A stretch of 64,000 bases of DNA from Maribacter orientalis (GTDB lineage: Bacteria > Bacteroidota > Bacteroidia > Flavobacteriales > Flavobacteriaceae), in assembly GCF_900109345.1 (NCBI RefSeq), contig NZ_FNZN01000001.1:131883-195882 (forward strand), given 5' to 3'. The notes beneath the pieces were generated by a model, which saw only the letters and a list, made by a program, of their open reading frames with translations, had not been told where the DNA came from and searched no databases. Shown here in pieces: positions 15,776 to 25,431 of the stretch; within the stretch, counting starts at the first letter, position 1; every line of letters starts with the position of its first letter. A program made the position numbers and the translations under genes.

Positions 15776-18700
15776 ATGAACACGAAAACTATTTTAATAG
15801 TAGACGATACTTATGAAAACCTTTACTTGTTAAGAGTAATTCTTGAAGAAGCTGGCTATAATGTCATAGAAGCCAATGATGGCAGTGAAGGGCTTAATAA
15901 ACTATATGAAAATAGTGCTGTAGACCTAATTATTTCAGATATATTAATGCCTATAATGGATGGGTATTTGTTTTGTCAAGCATGCAAAAAAGAAGAATTA
16001 TTTCAAAAAATTCCCTTTGTTTTTTATACATCAACTTACACTGAAAAATTGGACGAAGATTTTGCATTAACACTAGGTGCAACAAAGTTTTTAAGAAAAC
16101 CAATAGATCATGATGAAGTGCTTTTTACAGTTAACGAAATTTTCGATTCGGTAAAACCTCATGCAATACCTCATTTAAAAAATGTTGAAAATGGCAACAT
16201 TTCTGATGGAGAAGTTTTAAAGCTTTATAGTGAACGACTTATTCACAAATTAGAGCAAAAAAGTTTAGATCTTGGCAATGAGGTTATAGAACGTAAAAAA
16301 GCGGAGCAATTATTAATACATAAAAATGAAATTTTAGATTTAATTGCGGTAAACACGCCTTTGAACAAGATTTTTGACCAATTACTACTAAATTATGAAG
16401 CTATTCACCAAGATTATTATGGGGCAATAAGTTTACTTAGTGAAGACGGCATATGTCTTAATCTGGAATCTGCACCCTCAATGACAAAAGCATTTAATTT
16501 AGAGATGAAACAAATTACTATCGGTAAAAGTGTTGGATCTTGTGGTACCGCAGCATATACTAAAAAACCAATTGTTGTTTCAGATATAAATAATGACAAA
16601 CGTTGGGTGAATTGGAAATACATTGCATTACAGCACAATTTAAGGTCATGTTGGTCATTGCCGATTATATCTAAGGATGATAATGTTTTAGGAACATTTG
16701 CAATTTATAGTAATGCTATAAATAAGCCTTCGCTAGAGGAAATTCGTGAGCTTAATTTTACAGTAAGTTTGGCTACCATAGCCATAGAAAAAACAAGAAC
16801 AGTTGCTGAAATTAAAAAGAAAGATGAATCTTATAAGGCATTAGTAGATCAGGCAAGTGATGCTATCATGACGTATTCTTTAGATGGCACAATCCATAAT
16901 TATAATAAGGCATCTTATACAACTTTAGGATATACCAAAGAGGAGTTTTCAAAATTGAAAATTCAAGATTTTCTTGTTGGTGAGATAATACAAAATCCAG
17001 ATAATCATAAAAAATTACTTAAAGGTATTGCTGTAGTTTTCCTAAGAAGGTTTAAATGCAAAGACAAATCTTTGATTGATGTAGAAATATCCGCAAAAAT
17101 TCAAACAGATAATAAAATATTAGGTATTGCGCGAGATGTTACGGAGCGTAAAAAAGCAGAAATCGACTTAAAACTTGCAAAGGAATTTACGGATAAACTT
17201 ATTATGTCGATGCAAGAAGGATTATTGATTATTAATCTAGAAGGTGAAATTATAATGATTAATGATTCTACTTGTGACATGCTTGGCTATTCTAAGGAGG
17301 AGTTAATAGGACTTAAACTTCCTTATCCCTTTGCTAAAACGGAAGATTTTGAGTTAATGTTAAAGATTAAACAAAAAGTTGCAAAAGGAAAAGCCCCATA
17401 TTTTAAATTAGAGTTTATTCGAAAAAATGGTGAGAAGTTCTTGGCTTCATTTTTATCAGGGAATATTAAAGATGACAAAGGTGAAGTGGTTGCATTGTTT
17501 GGGACAATTAAGGATGTTTCTGAAGAAGAAAAAGCGAAAAGGCTACTAGAAGAAAATGCTGAAAAATCTAATCAAAAGAAAAATGTAATATTAGAGTTAA
17601 CAGCCCTTGTTGGTAGTGATTTTAAAACTGCTTTAAGTAAAATCACCATGCTCTCAGCAACGACATTAAATGTTGCACGTGTTGGGGTGTGGGCATTTAA
17701 TAGCGATAAAAATGAAATTAAGTGTGAGAATTTGTTCGATGTAAAAAAGCAAAATTTTGAAAGTGGAATAATACTTAGAGAAATCCAGAATCCAAAATAT
17801 TTTGAGGCACTACTTAAAAATCGAATAATAAGTATAAATGATGCTTTAAAAGATAATGTAACAGAAAGCTTTACCTATAAATATCTTTTACCAATAGGTA
17901 TTTCCTCTATGATGGATGTGGTTATACAAATGTCAAATGACTTGTATGGGGTTTTGTGTTTTGAACATGTAGGGCCTAAACGCCTATGGAGTAGGGATGA
18001 AGAAGAATTTGCAACTTCTATTGCCAACCTAGTGTCGTTAATGGTGGAGAGTACAGAACGTAAAGCAGCAGAAAAAAAGATAGTTTTAGCAAACGAGGAA
18101 CTTCACAAAGCTAATGCAGAGTTAACCTTATTAAGGAATCAACTAGAGCAAGAAAATGTTTATCTGAGAAACGAACTAGATTTAGTTTTCAATTATGAGG
18201 AAATGGTGTATGGCAGTGCGGTCTTTAGTAATGTTCTTTCAGATGTTGAAAAAGTAGCAGCTACAAATGCGACTGTTTTATTATTAGGAGAATCTGGTAC
18301 TGGGAAAGAATTATTGGCAAGGGCAGTTCATAATATTAGTTTGCGAAACAATAAGCCATTAATAAAAGTTAACTGTTCGGCAATACCTAGAGAATTAATC
18401 GAGAGTGAGTTATTTGGACATAAAAAAGGATCTTTTACTGGTGCGTTCGCTGATAAAATCGGGAAATTTGAGTTAGCAGATGGGGGCACTTTATTTTTAG
18501 ATGAAATAGGGGAATTACCTATAGATATGCAACCAAAAATATTAAGATTTTTACAAGAAGGTGAAATAGAAGTAGTGGGAGGTTTAGGAGTGAAAAAATT
18601 GGATGTAAGGGTCATTGCTGCAACGAACAGAAATTTAAAAGAAGAAATTGAAAAAAAACGATTTAGAGAAGATTTGTTTTTTAGATTAAACGTTTTTCCA

Positions 18701-19132
18701 ATTAACGTTCCATCCTTAAGAAAACGAAAAGAAGACATAGCATTGTTGGTAGAACATTTTGTAGACAAGTTTAATAAAGCATACAGCAAGGATATTAAAT
18801 ACATTTCTGATGATGCTATGGAAAAACTAAAAGCGTATAATTGGCCAGGAAATATTAGAGAGCTGGAAAACTTGATTGAGAGAGCTTGCATTTTATCTAC
18901 CGATGAAACTTTACTAATACCTGGTTTTGAGTCTGAGTTTCAGAAATCTAAAGTTTCCATAAAAGAACACAATGAGAATATATCTTTAGATGCTATTCAA
19001 CGAAATCACATATTAGATATATTAGAGCTTTGTAAATGGAAAATTTCTGGAGCAAATAGTGCTTCTGAATTGCTAGAATTAAAACCAAGTACGCTTCGCG
19101 ACAAAATGAAAAAACTTGGCATTAAAAAATAA
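15776..19132 (+). CDS. REC-GAF-PAS-PAS-GAF sigma54 enhancer-binding activator
   Basis: A 1118-residue regulator. Order of domains: receiver (1-125; Asp in LIISDILMPIMDGY), coiled linker, GAF (about 180-340), PAS (about 350-465), PAS (about 470-595), GAF (about 605-755), coiled coil (760-815), AAA+ (about 815-1050) and a Fis-type HTH (about 1070-1118, SASELLELKPSTLRDKM). The AAA+ part has Walker A GESGTGKE (about 838), a GSFTGA sigma54-contact loop (about 884; a variant of GAFTGA), and Walker B TLFLDEIGELP. It should activate RNA polymerase with sigma54 at far promoters. The mix of one phosphorylation input and four small-molecule or redox inputs is unusual in size. I found no sigma54 -24/-12 promoter that I could defend in the window. 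Confidence 0.92.
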   Translation: MNTKTILIVDDTYENLYLLRVILEEAGYNVIEANDGSEGLNKLYENSAVDLIISDILMPIMDGYLFCQACKKEELFQKIPFVFYTSTYTEKLDEDFALTLGATKFLRKPIDHDEVLFTVNEIFDSVKPHAIPHLKNVENGNISDGEVLKLYSERLIHKLEQKSLDLGNEVIERKKAEQLLIHKNEILDLIAVNTPLNKIFDQLLLNYEAIHQDYYGAISLLSEDGICLNLESAPSMTKAFNLEMKQITIGKSVGSCGTAAYTKKPIVVSDINNDKRWVNWKYIALQHNLRSCWSLPIISKDDNVLGTFAIYSNAINKPSLEEIRELNFTVSLATIAIEKTRTVAEIKKKDESYKALVDQASDAIMTYSLDGTIHNYNKASYTTLGYTKEEFSKLKIQDFLVGEIIQNPDNHKKLLKGIAVVFLRRFKCKDKSLIDVEISAKIQTDNKILGIARDVTERKKAEIDLKLAKEFTDKLIMSMQEGLLIINLEGEIIMINDSTCDMLGYSKEELIGLKLPYPFAKTEDFELMLKIKQKVAKGKAPYFKLEFIRKNGEKFLASFLSGNIKDDKGEVVALFGTIKDVSEEEKAKRLLEENAEKSNQKKNVILELTALVGSDFKTALSKITMLSATTLNVARVGVWAFNSDKNEIKCENLFDVKKQNFESGIILREIQNPKYFEALLKNRIISINDALKDNVTESFTYKYLLPIGISSMMDVVIQMSNDLYGVLCFEHVGPKRLWSRDEEEFATSIANLVSLMVESTERKAAEKKIVLANEELHKANAELTLLRNQLEQENVYLRNELDLVFNYEEMVYGSAVFSNVLSDVEKVAATNATVLLLGESGTGKELLARAVHNISLRNNKPLIKVNCSAIPRELIESELFGHKKGSFTGAFADKIGKFELADGGTLFLDEIGELPIDMQPKILRFLQEGEIEVVGGLGVKKLDVRVIAATNRNLKEEIEKKRFREDLFFRLNVFPINVPSLRKRKEDIALLVEHFVDKFNKAYSKDIKYISDDAMEKLKAYNWPGNIRELENLIERACILSTDETLLIPGFESEFQKSKVSIKEHNENISLDAIQRNHILDILELCKWKISGANSASELLELKPSTLRDKMKKLGIKK

Positions 19133-19140
19133 TCACCACA

Positions 19141-19199
19141 CACGGGATACCGTGCATTTGCTTTTATAATGAAACAGAAAACGGTATTCCGTTATTTTT
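19141..19199 (+). terminator. Rho-independent-type terminator after the sigma54 activator
   Basis: Arms ACGGGATACCGT (19142-19153) and ACGGTATTCCGT (19181-19192) pair over 12 bp with one G-U. A T-rich TTATTTTTG tail follows. The loop is long (27 bases), which lowers efficiency. It closes the kinase-receiver-activator unit. Confidence 0.55.
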
Positions 19200-19332
19200 G
19201 TAAGAATAATCTTCGCTTTAGTATTTTTTGTCATCCGCTTATGTACCTGTTTTACAGCATTTTAAGTGTGTAATTACATCGCTTTGATTTTTATGGCATA
19301 TCTATTGAACTTAATTATTTAAATAAATAAGT

Positions 19333-19674
19333 TTGGAAAATACATTTCATATAGAAGAAGCATTTTTAGGGGCAAATAAAAACATAGTTTATTCTTCTTA
19401 TAATGAAGAGTATGCTTTTCAGACAGTTAAGAGTCAAAATTATAAAAAAATATCAGGTGTAATTCCTAAGCTTTCGAAAGGCAAACACCTTCCTTTACGA
19501 ATTAAAATACACGGATTAGGTATAGTTGAATCTATAAATTTAGTGGAATATTTTTCTTCTTTTTCAATTATTAATTCTTCCGCTCAGTTTCAATCATTCG
19601 CAATAAAAATTGTATCAGCGCTATTTTGTATAACTAAAGGAAGTGCGTTTTGGAAAAAAAACATACACCAATAG
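19333..19674 (+). CDS. Hypothetical protein, TTG start
   Basis: A 113-residue frame that opens with TTG (GAA AAT follows); no ATG is available near the start. I do not recognise it. The N-terminal half has alternating strands (NKNIVYSSYNEEYAF) and the second half, SFSIINSSAQFQSFAIKIVSAL, echoes the layout of the STAS-like protein 67 bp downstream, in which a SL/SS-helix precedes a buried segment. It may be a diverged relative or companion of that protein. It is flanked by an activator terminator upstream and a STAS-like gene downstream. It may be a weakly expressed or decaying gene; the start is uncertain. Confidence 0.4.
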   Translation: MENTFHIEEAFLGANKNIVYSSYNEEYAFQTVKSQNYKKISGVIPKLSKGKHLPLRIKIHGLGIVESINLVEYFSSFSIINSSAQFQSFAIKIVSALFCITKGSAFWKKNIHQ

Positions 19675-19740
19675 AAAGAGCAAATTACCACAATAATCAG
19701 AAGTTTAGGAGCCTTAATATGCTAATTAGGAATTGATATT

Positions 19741-20139
19741 ATGGAGAAAAAAGTAATAAATAAACATGTTTCTTTTTGGGTAGAGGACAATAGTGTTCTT
19801 CTTTGTAAAATTTCAAATTTGAATCCAGATCAAAAACTAGATTATAAAATTGCTCAAGAATGCCTTGCAGTTGTTTCTGAATTAAATACTGGTGTTCCCA
19901 TGCCTATAATTATTGATTTAAGAGATGTCAGGGGGACTTTTTCTATAGCTGCTGGGCATTTACTATCAAAAAAAATAGAAAGTATGTCGTTAATATCGAC
20001 CGAGGTTTATTTAGTTAATTCCCTTTCAATAAACCTATTGATTAAATCATATAAACGGTTGTATAGTAAAAAGTTACCTCATGCAATTTTCAAGAGCATG
20101 AAACTTGCTAAAGTTTATTGTTTAAACTATCAAAGCTGA
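19741..20139 (+). CDS. STAS-like (DUF7793-type) domain protein
   Basis: A 132-residue soluble protein with the STAS/SpoIIAA-like pattern seen in many flavobacterial signalling loci: N-terminal strands (FWVEDNSVLLCKISNL), helix, then central strand PMPIIIDLRDVRGTFSIAAGHLL, and STEVYLVNSLSINLLIKSYKRL before a last helix (KSMKLAKVYCLN). Such proteins usually sit beside a kinase and receiver and may act as phosphorylation-independent partners. Here the following kinase survives only as a 43-codon tail, so its original partner may be gone. The family assignment is by pattern and context; no catalytic residue is expected. Confidence 0.65.
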   Translation: MEKKVINKHVSFWVEDNSVLLCKISNLNPDQKLDYKIAQECLAVVSELNTGVPMPIIIDLRDVRGTFSIAAGHLLSKKIESMSLISTEVYLVNSLSINLLIKSYKRLYSKKLPHAIFKSMKLAKVYCLNYQS

Positions 20140-20142
20140 TTT

Positions 20143-20274
20143 ATGAGAGCAATAAATATTATGTGTTTTGATGTTATTAAAAGTATAATTGAAAATTTAC
20201 ACGGAAAAAATAGAGTTGAAAGCAAAATTACTAAAGGTGCTTGTTTTATAATTAGTTTACCAAAATTCAGATAA
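20143..20274 (+). pseudogene. C-terminal remnant of a histidine kinase
   Basis: The frame from 20143 codes for 43 residues, ending VIKSIIENLHGKNRVESKIT then KGACFIISLP-KFR and TAA. This matches the end of a HATPase domain, where a helix (SIIE-LHG) is followed by two strands (VES...KG..F.F.LP). No H box, N box or G1/G2 box precedes it. An internal deletion seems to have removed the rest of the kinase, leaving only its tail 10 bp before an intact receiver gene, the usual kinase-regulator order. Confidence 0.75.
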
Positions 20275-20283
20275 AAATAGGTT

Positions 20284-20694
20284 ATGAAAATAAATTTTAT
20301 GTTGATTGATGATAGAGAAATTGATTTATTTATCAATCAAAAAGTCATAGAGAAATTAGCTATAAATGCAAACTTTAAAACGTATACCATTGCAAAAGAA
20401 GCCATTGATTATTTAAGTTCAATAAATAATCATTCGAATTCTGAATCAACATTCTTACCTGATATAATTTTTTTGGATATCAATATGCCAATAATGAATG
20501 GGTTTCAATTCTTGAATGAATTTAGTGCAATAAACAAAGGGAAATTAAATTCAATAAAAATTTACTTGTTGTCTTCTACAACTAGTATGAATGAAATAAT
20601 TAAAGCTGAAGAACATAGTGCTTGTAGTGGTTTTATATCTAAACCGTTAACAGTTCATAAACTCGATAAATTAGTAAAAGTATTGGCTTCATAA
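20284..20694 (+). CDS. Single-domain response regulator
   Basis: A 136-residue receiver of the type found beside lone membrane-less kinases in Bacteroidota. The acidic pair is in FMLIDDREID, the phospho-acceptor Asp in DIIFLDINMPIMNGFQF, the Ser switch in YLLSSTTSM, and the Lys in GFISKPLTV. No DNA-binding domain exists. Its own kinase is reduced to a 43-residue remnant ending 10 bp upstream, so this receiver is orphaned unless another kinase phosphorylates it. A terminator follows 38 bp downstream. Confidence 0.9.
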   Translation: MKINFMLIDDREIDLFINQKVIEKLAINANFKTYTIAKEAIDYLSSINNHSNSESTFLPDIIFLDINMPIMNGFQFLNEFSAINKGKLNSIKIYLLSSTTSMNEIIKAEEHSACSGFISKPLTVHKLDKLVKVLAS

Positions 20695-21270
20695 ATTGTT
20701 TTAGTGCTCATTTTAAGTAAAATCCCCCTTAGAAAGGCCCAGTATTGGCAAGACGCTAATCTGGGCTTTCTTTATTATTTCCCCATTGATGAAAAATTGG
20801 TTAAAATATAATATTCCTAGAATTTTATATTTGAATATAATTGATAATTAGTTTTAATTTTTTCATTTCGTTTTCTAAGCTGGATTTTTAAATATTTAAT
20901 AGTTTAGGAGACAGAATCTTCGAAATTATCAGGCTTAACTTTATCTAAGGGTCTTTAGCCACCAGGGGCTATTTTTTAATTCACATATTCTCTCATATTC
21001 GTCATATACATTATCTAATTTAAAGGGTACGTGCCGCCAAATTCGAAACTGGTATTTATGTTAAAATTTATTTAGGATTAAACCTTTTTAAAAGTATACA
21101 GTCATATAAAATGAGAGTTTTTTTAATTTGAAGAATGGCACATGATCATCCAATAAAAGCATGCTAAATCCGTGTTAAATATTGTATAAGATTTACTTAA
21201 AATAGGCTATTAGAATTAGATTTGTCGGTGTTCGAAATAACACGTTATATAATTTCTTTCCATAACGCTT
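20695..21270. other. Intergenic stretch with terminator and a possible small reading frame
   Basis: This 576-bp stretch has a terminator (20732-20776), a weak hairpin with a T-run (20956-20977), and a minus-strand open stretch of about 40 codons (about 20941-21060) that reads like protein but has no start codon. The remaining part before the efflux operon is AT-rich and I see no defined promoter. Confidence 0.5.
20732..20776 (+). terminator. Terminator after the receiver gene
   Basis: GAAAGGCCCAG (20732-20742) pairs with CTGGGCTTTC (20761-20770) with one bulged base, followed by TTTATTATTT. It ends the signalling block before the efflux operon. Confidence 0.65.
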
Positions 21271-22350
21271 ATGAAAATAAAATACGTAGTCTATAGTTTA
21301 TTAATTGTAGGGATTATAGCATTGATTGTCTACCGAGTAAATTCAAATAGTGAGATAGGTGAACCGAAAACTGTAGAAGGTTCGGCCCAGGCAACTAAGG
21401 TAAAAGGTATGGTGTTATATGCTCAGAAATTTAATGATAATATTTCATTGTCTGGTACAATAGAGGCTAATGAACAAATTGAAATTCGAAGTGAGGTTTC
21501 TGGGGTAGTAGAGAGCATTAATTTTAAAGAGGGTAGTAAAGTATCGCAAGGTCAGGTATTATTTAAAGTTAACGATATTGAACTGCAAGCACAATTATCA
21601 AAAGTGCAAACAGCGCAAAAATTAGCTTCTGAAAATGAGCGTAGGGCTAAGCTATTATTAGAAAAGCAAGCAATTAGTCAAGAGGAATATGAAATTGTTA
21701 GCGCAGATTTTCAGTCTGCAAGTGCAGAATCCCAACTTATTCAAGCTCAACTTTCAAAAACAGTAGTTCGAGCGCCATTTTCAGGCACTATAGGTTTGCG
21801 TTCTATTTCTAAAGGAACTTATGTGACATCAGTGACTCCTATAGCTAAATTGGTGAATACAAGCAAAATTAAAATCACATTTTCAATTCCTGAAAAGTAT
21901 ACTTCTCAAGTATCTATCGGTTCTGAGTTAACGTTTACAACGTCAGATTCCAAGCAAGAGCATGAAGCAAAGGTTTATGCAATAGAACCAGAAGTTGAGA
22001 TTGCAACACGTACGCTTAAAATGAGAGCTATAGCAGAAAATAAAGATGGTAAGTTATATCCAGGAACCTATGCAAATGTAATTTTACCGTTAGAAAGTAT
22101 CGATAATGCATTAATGGTGCCTTCTGAATCTTTAATACCTGTTCAAAATGGAAAAAGAATTTTTATCTCTGAAGGAGGAAAAGCAAAAGAAATAGACGTT
22201 GAAATCGGTGCACGTACCGGCAATGAAGTGCGGGTTATATCTGGTTTGAAAGTAGGAGACACTATTTTGACTTATGGCGTAATGGCCTTAAAAAATGGGA
22301 CGCCTGTTACTATCGATTTTGAAAAAATTGAAACAATTTCTGCAGAGTAA
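21271..22350 (+). CDS. RND efflux periplasmic adaptor (membrane fusion protein)
   Basis: A 359-residue adaptor with an N-terminal membrane anchor (about 4-22, YVVYSLLIVGIIALIVYRV). It has the usual order of lipoyl half (ANEQIEIRSEVSGVVESINF, then SKVSQGQVLFKVN), alpha-hairpin (about 110-150), second lipoyl half (TVVRAPFSGTIGLRS), beta-barrel and membrane-proximal domain. It bridges the inner-membrane pump to the outer-membrane channel. The stop TAA overlaps the start ATG of the RND permease by one base (TAATG), and the TolC-type gene follows that, so the three form a complete drug-efflux operon. Substrate is unknown. Confidence 0.93.
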   Translation: MKIKYVVYSLLIVGIIALIVYRVNSNSEIGEPKTVEGSAQATKVKGMVLYAQKFNDNISLSGTIEANEQIEIRSEVSGVVESINFKEGSKVSQGQVLFKVNDIELQAQLSKVQTAQKLASENERRAKLLLEKQAISQEEYEIVSADFQSASAESQLIQAQLSKTVVRAPFSGTIGLRSISKGTYVTSVTPIAKLVNTSKIKITFSIPEKYTSQVSIGSELTFTTSDSKQEHEAKVYAIEPEVEIATRTLKMRAIAENKDGKLYPGTYANVILPLESIDNALMVPSESLIPVQNGKRIFISEGGKAKEIDVEIGARTGNEVRVISGLKVGDTILTYGVMALKNGTPVTIDFEKIETISAE

Positions 22351-25300
22351 TGAATTTATCAACCTTAAGTATTAAGCGACCGGTTCTAACAATTGTAATG
22401 AACCTTACCATAGTTTTATTTGGTATCATCGGGTATACATATTTAGGCGTTCGTGAATTTCCTTCGATTGATCCGGCACAAGTTTCTGTGCGTACTAATT
22501 ATTCAGGTGCTAATGCAGATATTATTGAGTCCCAGATCACTGAGCCTTTAGAAAAAGCGATAAATTCAATTGATGGAATTCGTAATATAACCTCTTCAAG
22601 TGTACAAGGTTCAAGTTCTATAAGTATTGAGTTTAACCTTGATAAAAATCTGGAGGATGCCGCCAATGATGTTCGGGATAAAGTTTCGCAAGCCGTAAGA
22701 AGTTTACCCGATGATTTAGATGCACCACCTGTAGTTTCAAAATCAGATGCAGATGCCCAGCGTATTCTTTCTATGACCGTACAAAGTGATGGTAAAAATA
22801 TCTTGGAACTTTCTGATTATGCTGAAAATGTCATTGCACAGCGCATAGAGACTATACCAGGGGTAAGTAGTGTTCAAATTTGGGGCCAACGAAGATACGC
22901 AATGCGCCTTTGGATCGACCCTTTAAAATTAGCATCCTACGGATTAACTGTCGCAGATGTACGAACTGCACTATTGGCTCAGAATGTTGAATTACCATCT
23001 GGTAAGTTAACAGGTGCCAATACCGAACTAACAGTTAAAACTATTGGGAATTTAAATACCGAAGAGCAATTCAACAATATCATTATTATGGCCGATGGCG
23101 GAAAATTAGTCCGCTTAAGTGATATTGGAAAGGCAACTTTAGAAGGTGAGAATATGGAAACCAAGATGAGTGATTCTGGTCAGCCAATGGTCGCGACAGC
23201 GGTAGTTCCTCAACCTGGTACGAATTATTTAGAAATTGCCGATGCTTTTTATGAGGAATATGAAAAACTCAAGAAAGACTTGCCAGAAGGGTTCAAGCTG
23301 AATGTAGTTATTGATGACACAGTTTTTGTACGGCGTGCAGTTACCGAGGTGGCAGAAACGTTGCTCATATCTATAATATTGGTAATTCTTGTGATTTTCG
23401 TTTTCTTTAGAAACTGGTCAATGGCACTTCGCCCTTTAATAGATATTCCTGTTTCTTTAATTGCTACATTTTTTATCATGTGGTTGTTCGGTTACTCTAT
23501 AAATGTATTGACCTTATTGGCGATAGTTTTGGCAACAGGCCTTGTTGTAGATGATGGTATTGTAGTTACCGAAAACATTTATAAGAAAGTAGAAGAGGGG
23601 ATGAGTCCAATTGAAGCCGCTATAAAGGGCTCTAACGAGATATTCTTTGCGGTAATATCTATATCTATAACCTTGGCCGCTGTATTTCTTCCCGTAATTT
23701 TCTTGGAAGGATTTGTTGGTAGGCTCTTTCGTGAGTTTGGCGTTGTACTGGGTGCTGCAGTATTAGTATCGGCTTTTGTATCATTATCATTGACACCGAT
23801 GCTTAATGCATACCTTATTAAGCCAGGTAAACAAAAGCAGTCTAAATTTTATCATTTCACTGAAAAGTATTTCTTAAAAATGAATCATTCGTATGCCGAA
23901 TCGTTACGGGTTTTTATGAAACGGAAATGGTTGAGTTTTCCAATTCTTATTGGGTGTTTAGGTCTTATAGCTTTGTTCTATATATTACTTCCAAAAGAAA
24001 CGGCACCATATGATGATCGTAGTTTTGTTCGATTAAACGTAAATGCTCCAGAGGGATCATCTTATGAATATATGGATCGTTTAATGACTGATATTACTGA
24101 ATTAATAAACGATTCGGTACCCGAAAAAAAAGTGAGTCTTGTACTTACTTCCCCAGGGTTTGGTTCTTCTTCGGTAAATAGTGGTAGAGCTAATATTGCA
24201 CTCGTTGATCCAAGTGAGCGAGAACGATCACAGCATGAAATTGCGAATGATCTTGGTAGGTGGGCAAAAGCATACGTTGGTGGAAAATCAAATGTATCTG
24301 AACGACCTACAATTTCAGTAAATAGAAGAGGTGGTCCTCCAATTCAGTTTATCATACAAGCACAGAACTTTAAAAAGTTGGAAGAGCATATTCCCACATT
24401 TATGGCTGAAGCGGAGAAAGATGAAACTTTCTCTTTCGTAGATGTAAATTTAAAATTTGATAAGCCTGAAATCTATGTAACAATAGACCGTGAAAAAGCA
24501 GAAAGTTTAGGTGTCTCGGTAATTGATGTTGCTCAAACACTGCAATTATCATTAAGCGGACAGCGATTTGGTTATTTTCTAATGAATGGGAAACAATACC
24601 AAGTAATTGGCCAATTTGATAAAGAGGATAGAAATGCACCTATGGATTTAACTTCCATATTCGTAAAAAATAAAGATGGCTTATTAATTCAGTTAGATAA
24701 TCTTGTTCAAACATCAGAACATAGTAGTCCGCCACAACTTTACCATAATAACCGATATATGTCGGCCACCGTTTCAGCGAATTTAGCACCCGGTAAAACT
24801 ATTAATGATGGTATAGAAGCAATGGAGCGGATAAAAGATAAAGTTTTAGATGATTCGTTCACTACCGATTTAGGGGGTGAATCTCGTGATTTCATTGAAA
24901 GCAGTTCTAATACCCTTTTTGCATTTGGTTTAGCATTGTTACTTATATTTTTAATACTTGCTGCTCAGTTCGAAAGCTTTATAGATCCATTTATTATTAT
25001 ATTGACTGTGCCTATGGCAGTTGCCGGTGCCATGTTTTCACTATGGTTATTCGGACAATCATGGAACATTTTTAGCCAGATAGGTACGATTATGTTAATT
25101 GGTCTTGTGACCAAAAATGGTATTTTAATCGTAGAATTTGCCAATCAATTACGTGAACAAGGTTTGGGAAAAAGGGAATCAATTTTGCAAGCGTCAGAAT
25201 CTAGGTTACGACCTATTTTAATGACAAGCTTGACCATTGCATTAGGTGCTTTACCTATTGCATTATCATTAGGTGCTGCCTCTACTAGTCGAATAGGTAT

Positions 25301-25430
25301 GGGTGTAGTTATTATCGGTGGAACCTTATTTTCTTTAATGTTAACCTTATTTGTTATTCCGGCACTTTACATGTTATGGTCAAGAGAAAAGGTCGAGAGA
25401 CCAGAATTTAAAGCGCTTGAAACCTATTAA
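22350..25430 (+). CDS. RND multidrug efflux permease (HAE1-type)
   Basis: A 1026-residue inner-membrane proton/drug antiporter with the standard 12-helix plan and two large periplasmic loops. It has the N-terminal SIKRPVLTIVMNLTIVLFG helix, VVDDGIVVTENI in helix 4 with the proton-relay Asp pair, and the matching second-half helix GLVTKNGILIVEFA. It starts on the last base of the adaptor stop codon and ends one base before the TolC-type start, giving tight translational coupling. Length is usual for the AcrB/MexB family. Export range cannot be read from sequence. Confidence 0.95.
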   Translation: MNLSTLSIKRPVLTIVMNLTIVLFGIIGYTYLGVREFPSIDPAQVSVRTNYSGANADIIESQITEPLEKAINSIDGIRNITSSSVQGSSSISIEFNLDKNLEDAANDVRDKVSQAVRSLPDDLDAPPVVSKSDADAQRILSMTVQSDGKNILELSDYAENVIAQRIETIPGVSSVQIWGQRRYAMRLWIDPLKLASYGLTVADVRTALLAQNVELPSGKLTGANTELTVKTIGNLNTEEQFNNIIIMADGGKLVRLSDIGKATLEGENMETKMSDSGQPMVATAVVPQPGTNYLEIADAFYEEYEKLKKDLPEGFKLNVVIDDTVFVRRAVTEVAETLLISIILVILVIFVFFRNWSMALRPLIDIPVSLIATFFIMWLFGYSINVLTLLAIVLATGLVVDDGIVVTENIYKKVEEGMSPIEAAIKGSNEIFFAVISISITLAAVFLPVIFLEGFVGRLFREFGVVLGAAVLVSAFVSLSLTPMLNAYLIKPGKQKQSKFYHFTEKYFLKMNHSYAESLRVFMKRKWLSFPILIGCLGLIALFYILLPKETAPYDDRSFVRLNVNAPEGSSYEYMDRLMTDITELINDSVPEKKVSLVLTSPGFGSSSVNSGRANIALVDPSERERSQHEIANDLGRWAKAYVGGKSNVSERPTISVNRRGGPPIQFIIQAQNFKKLEEHIPTFMAEAEKDETFSFVDVNLKFDKPEIYVTIDREKAESLGVSVIDVAQTLQLSLSGQRFGYFLMNGKQYQVIGQFDKEDRNAPMDLTSIFVKNKDGLLIQLDNLVQTSEHSSPPQLYHNNRYMSATVSANLAPGKTINDGIEAMERIKDKVLDDSFTTDLGGESRDFIESSSNTLFAFGLALLLIFLILAAQFESFIDPFIIILTVPMAVAGAMFSLWLFGQSWNIFSQIGTIMLIGLVTKNGILIVEFANQLREQGLGKRESILQASESRLRPILMTSLTIALGALPIALSLGAASTSRIGMGVVIIGGTLFSLMLTLFVIPALYMLWSREKVERPEFKALETY

Positions 25431-25431
25431 A

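Noticed and set aside
21126-21160. TGGCAC as half of a sigma54 promoter before the efflux operon
   Set aside because: No TTGC element follows at the needed spacing.
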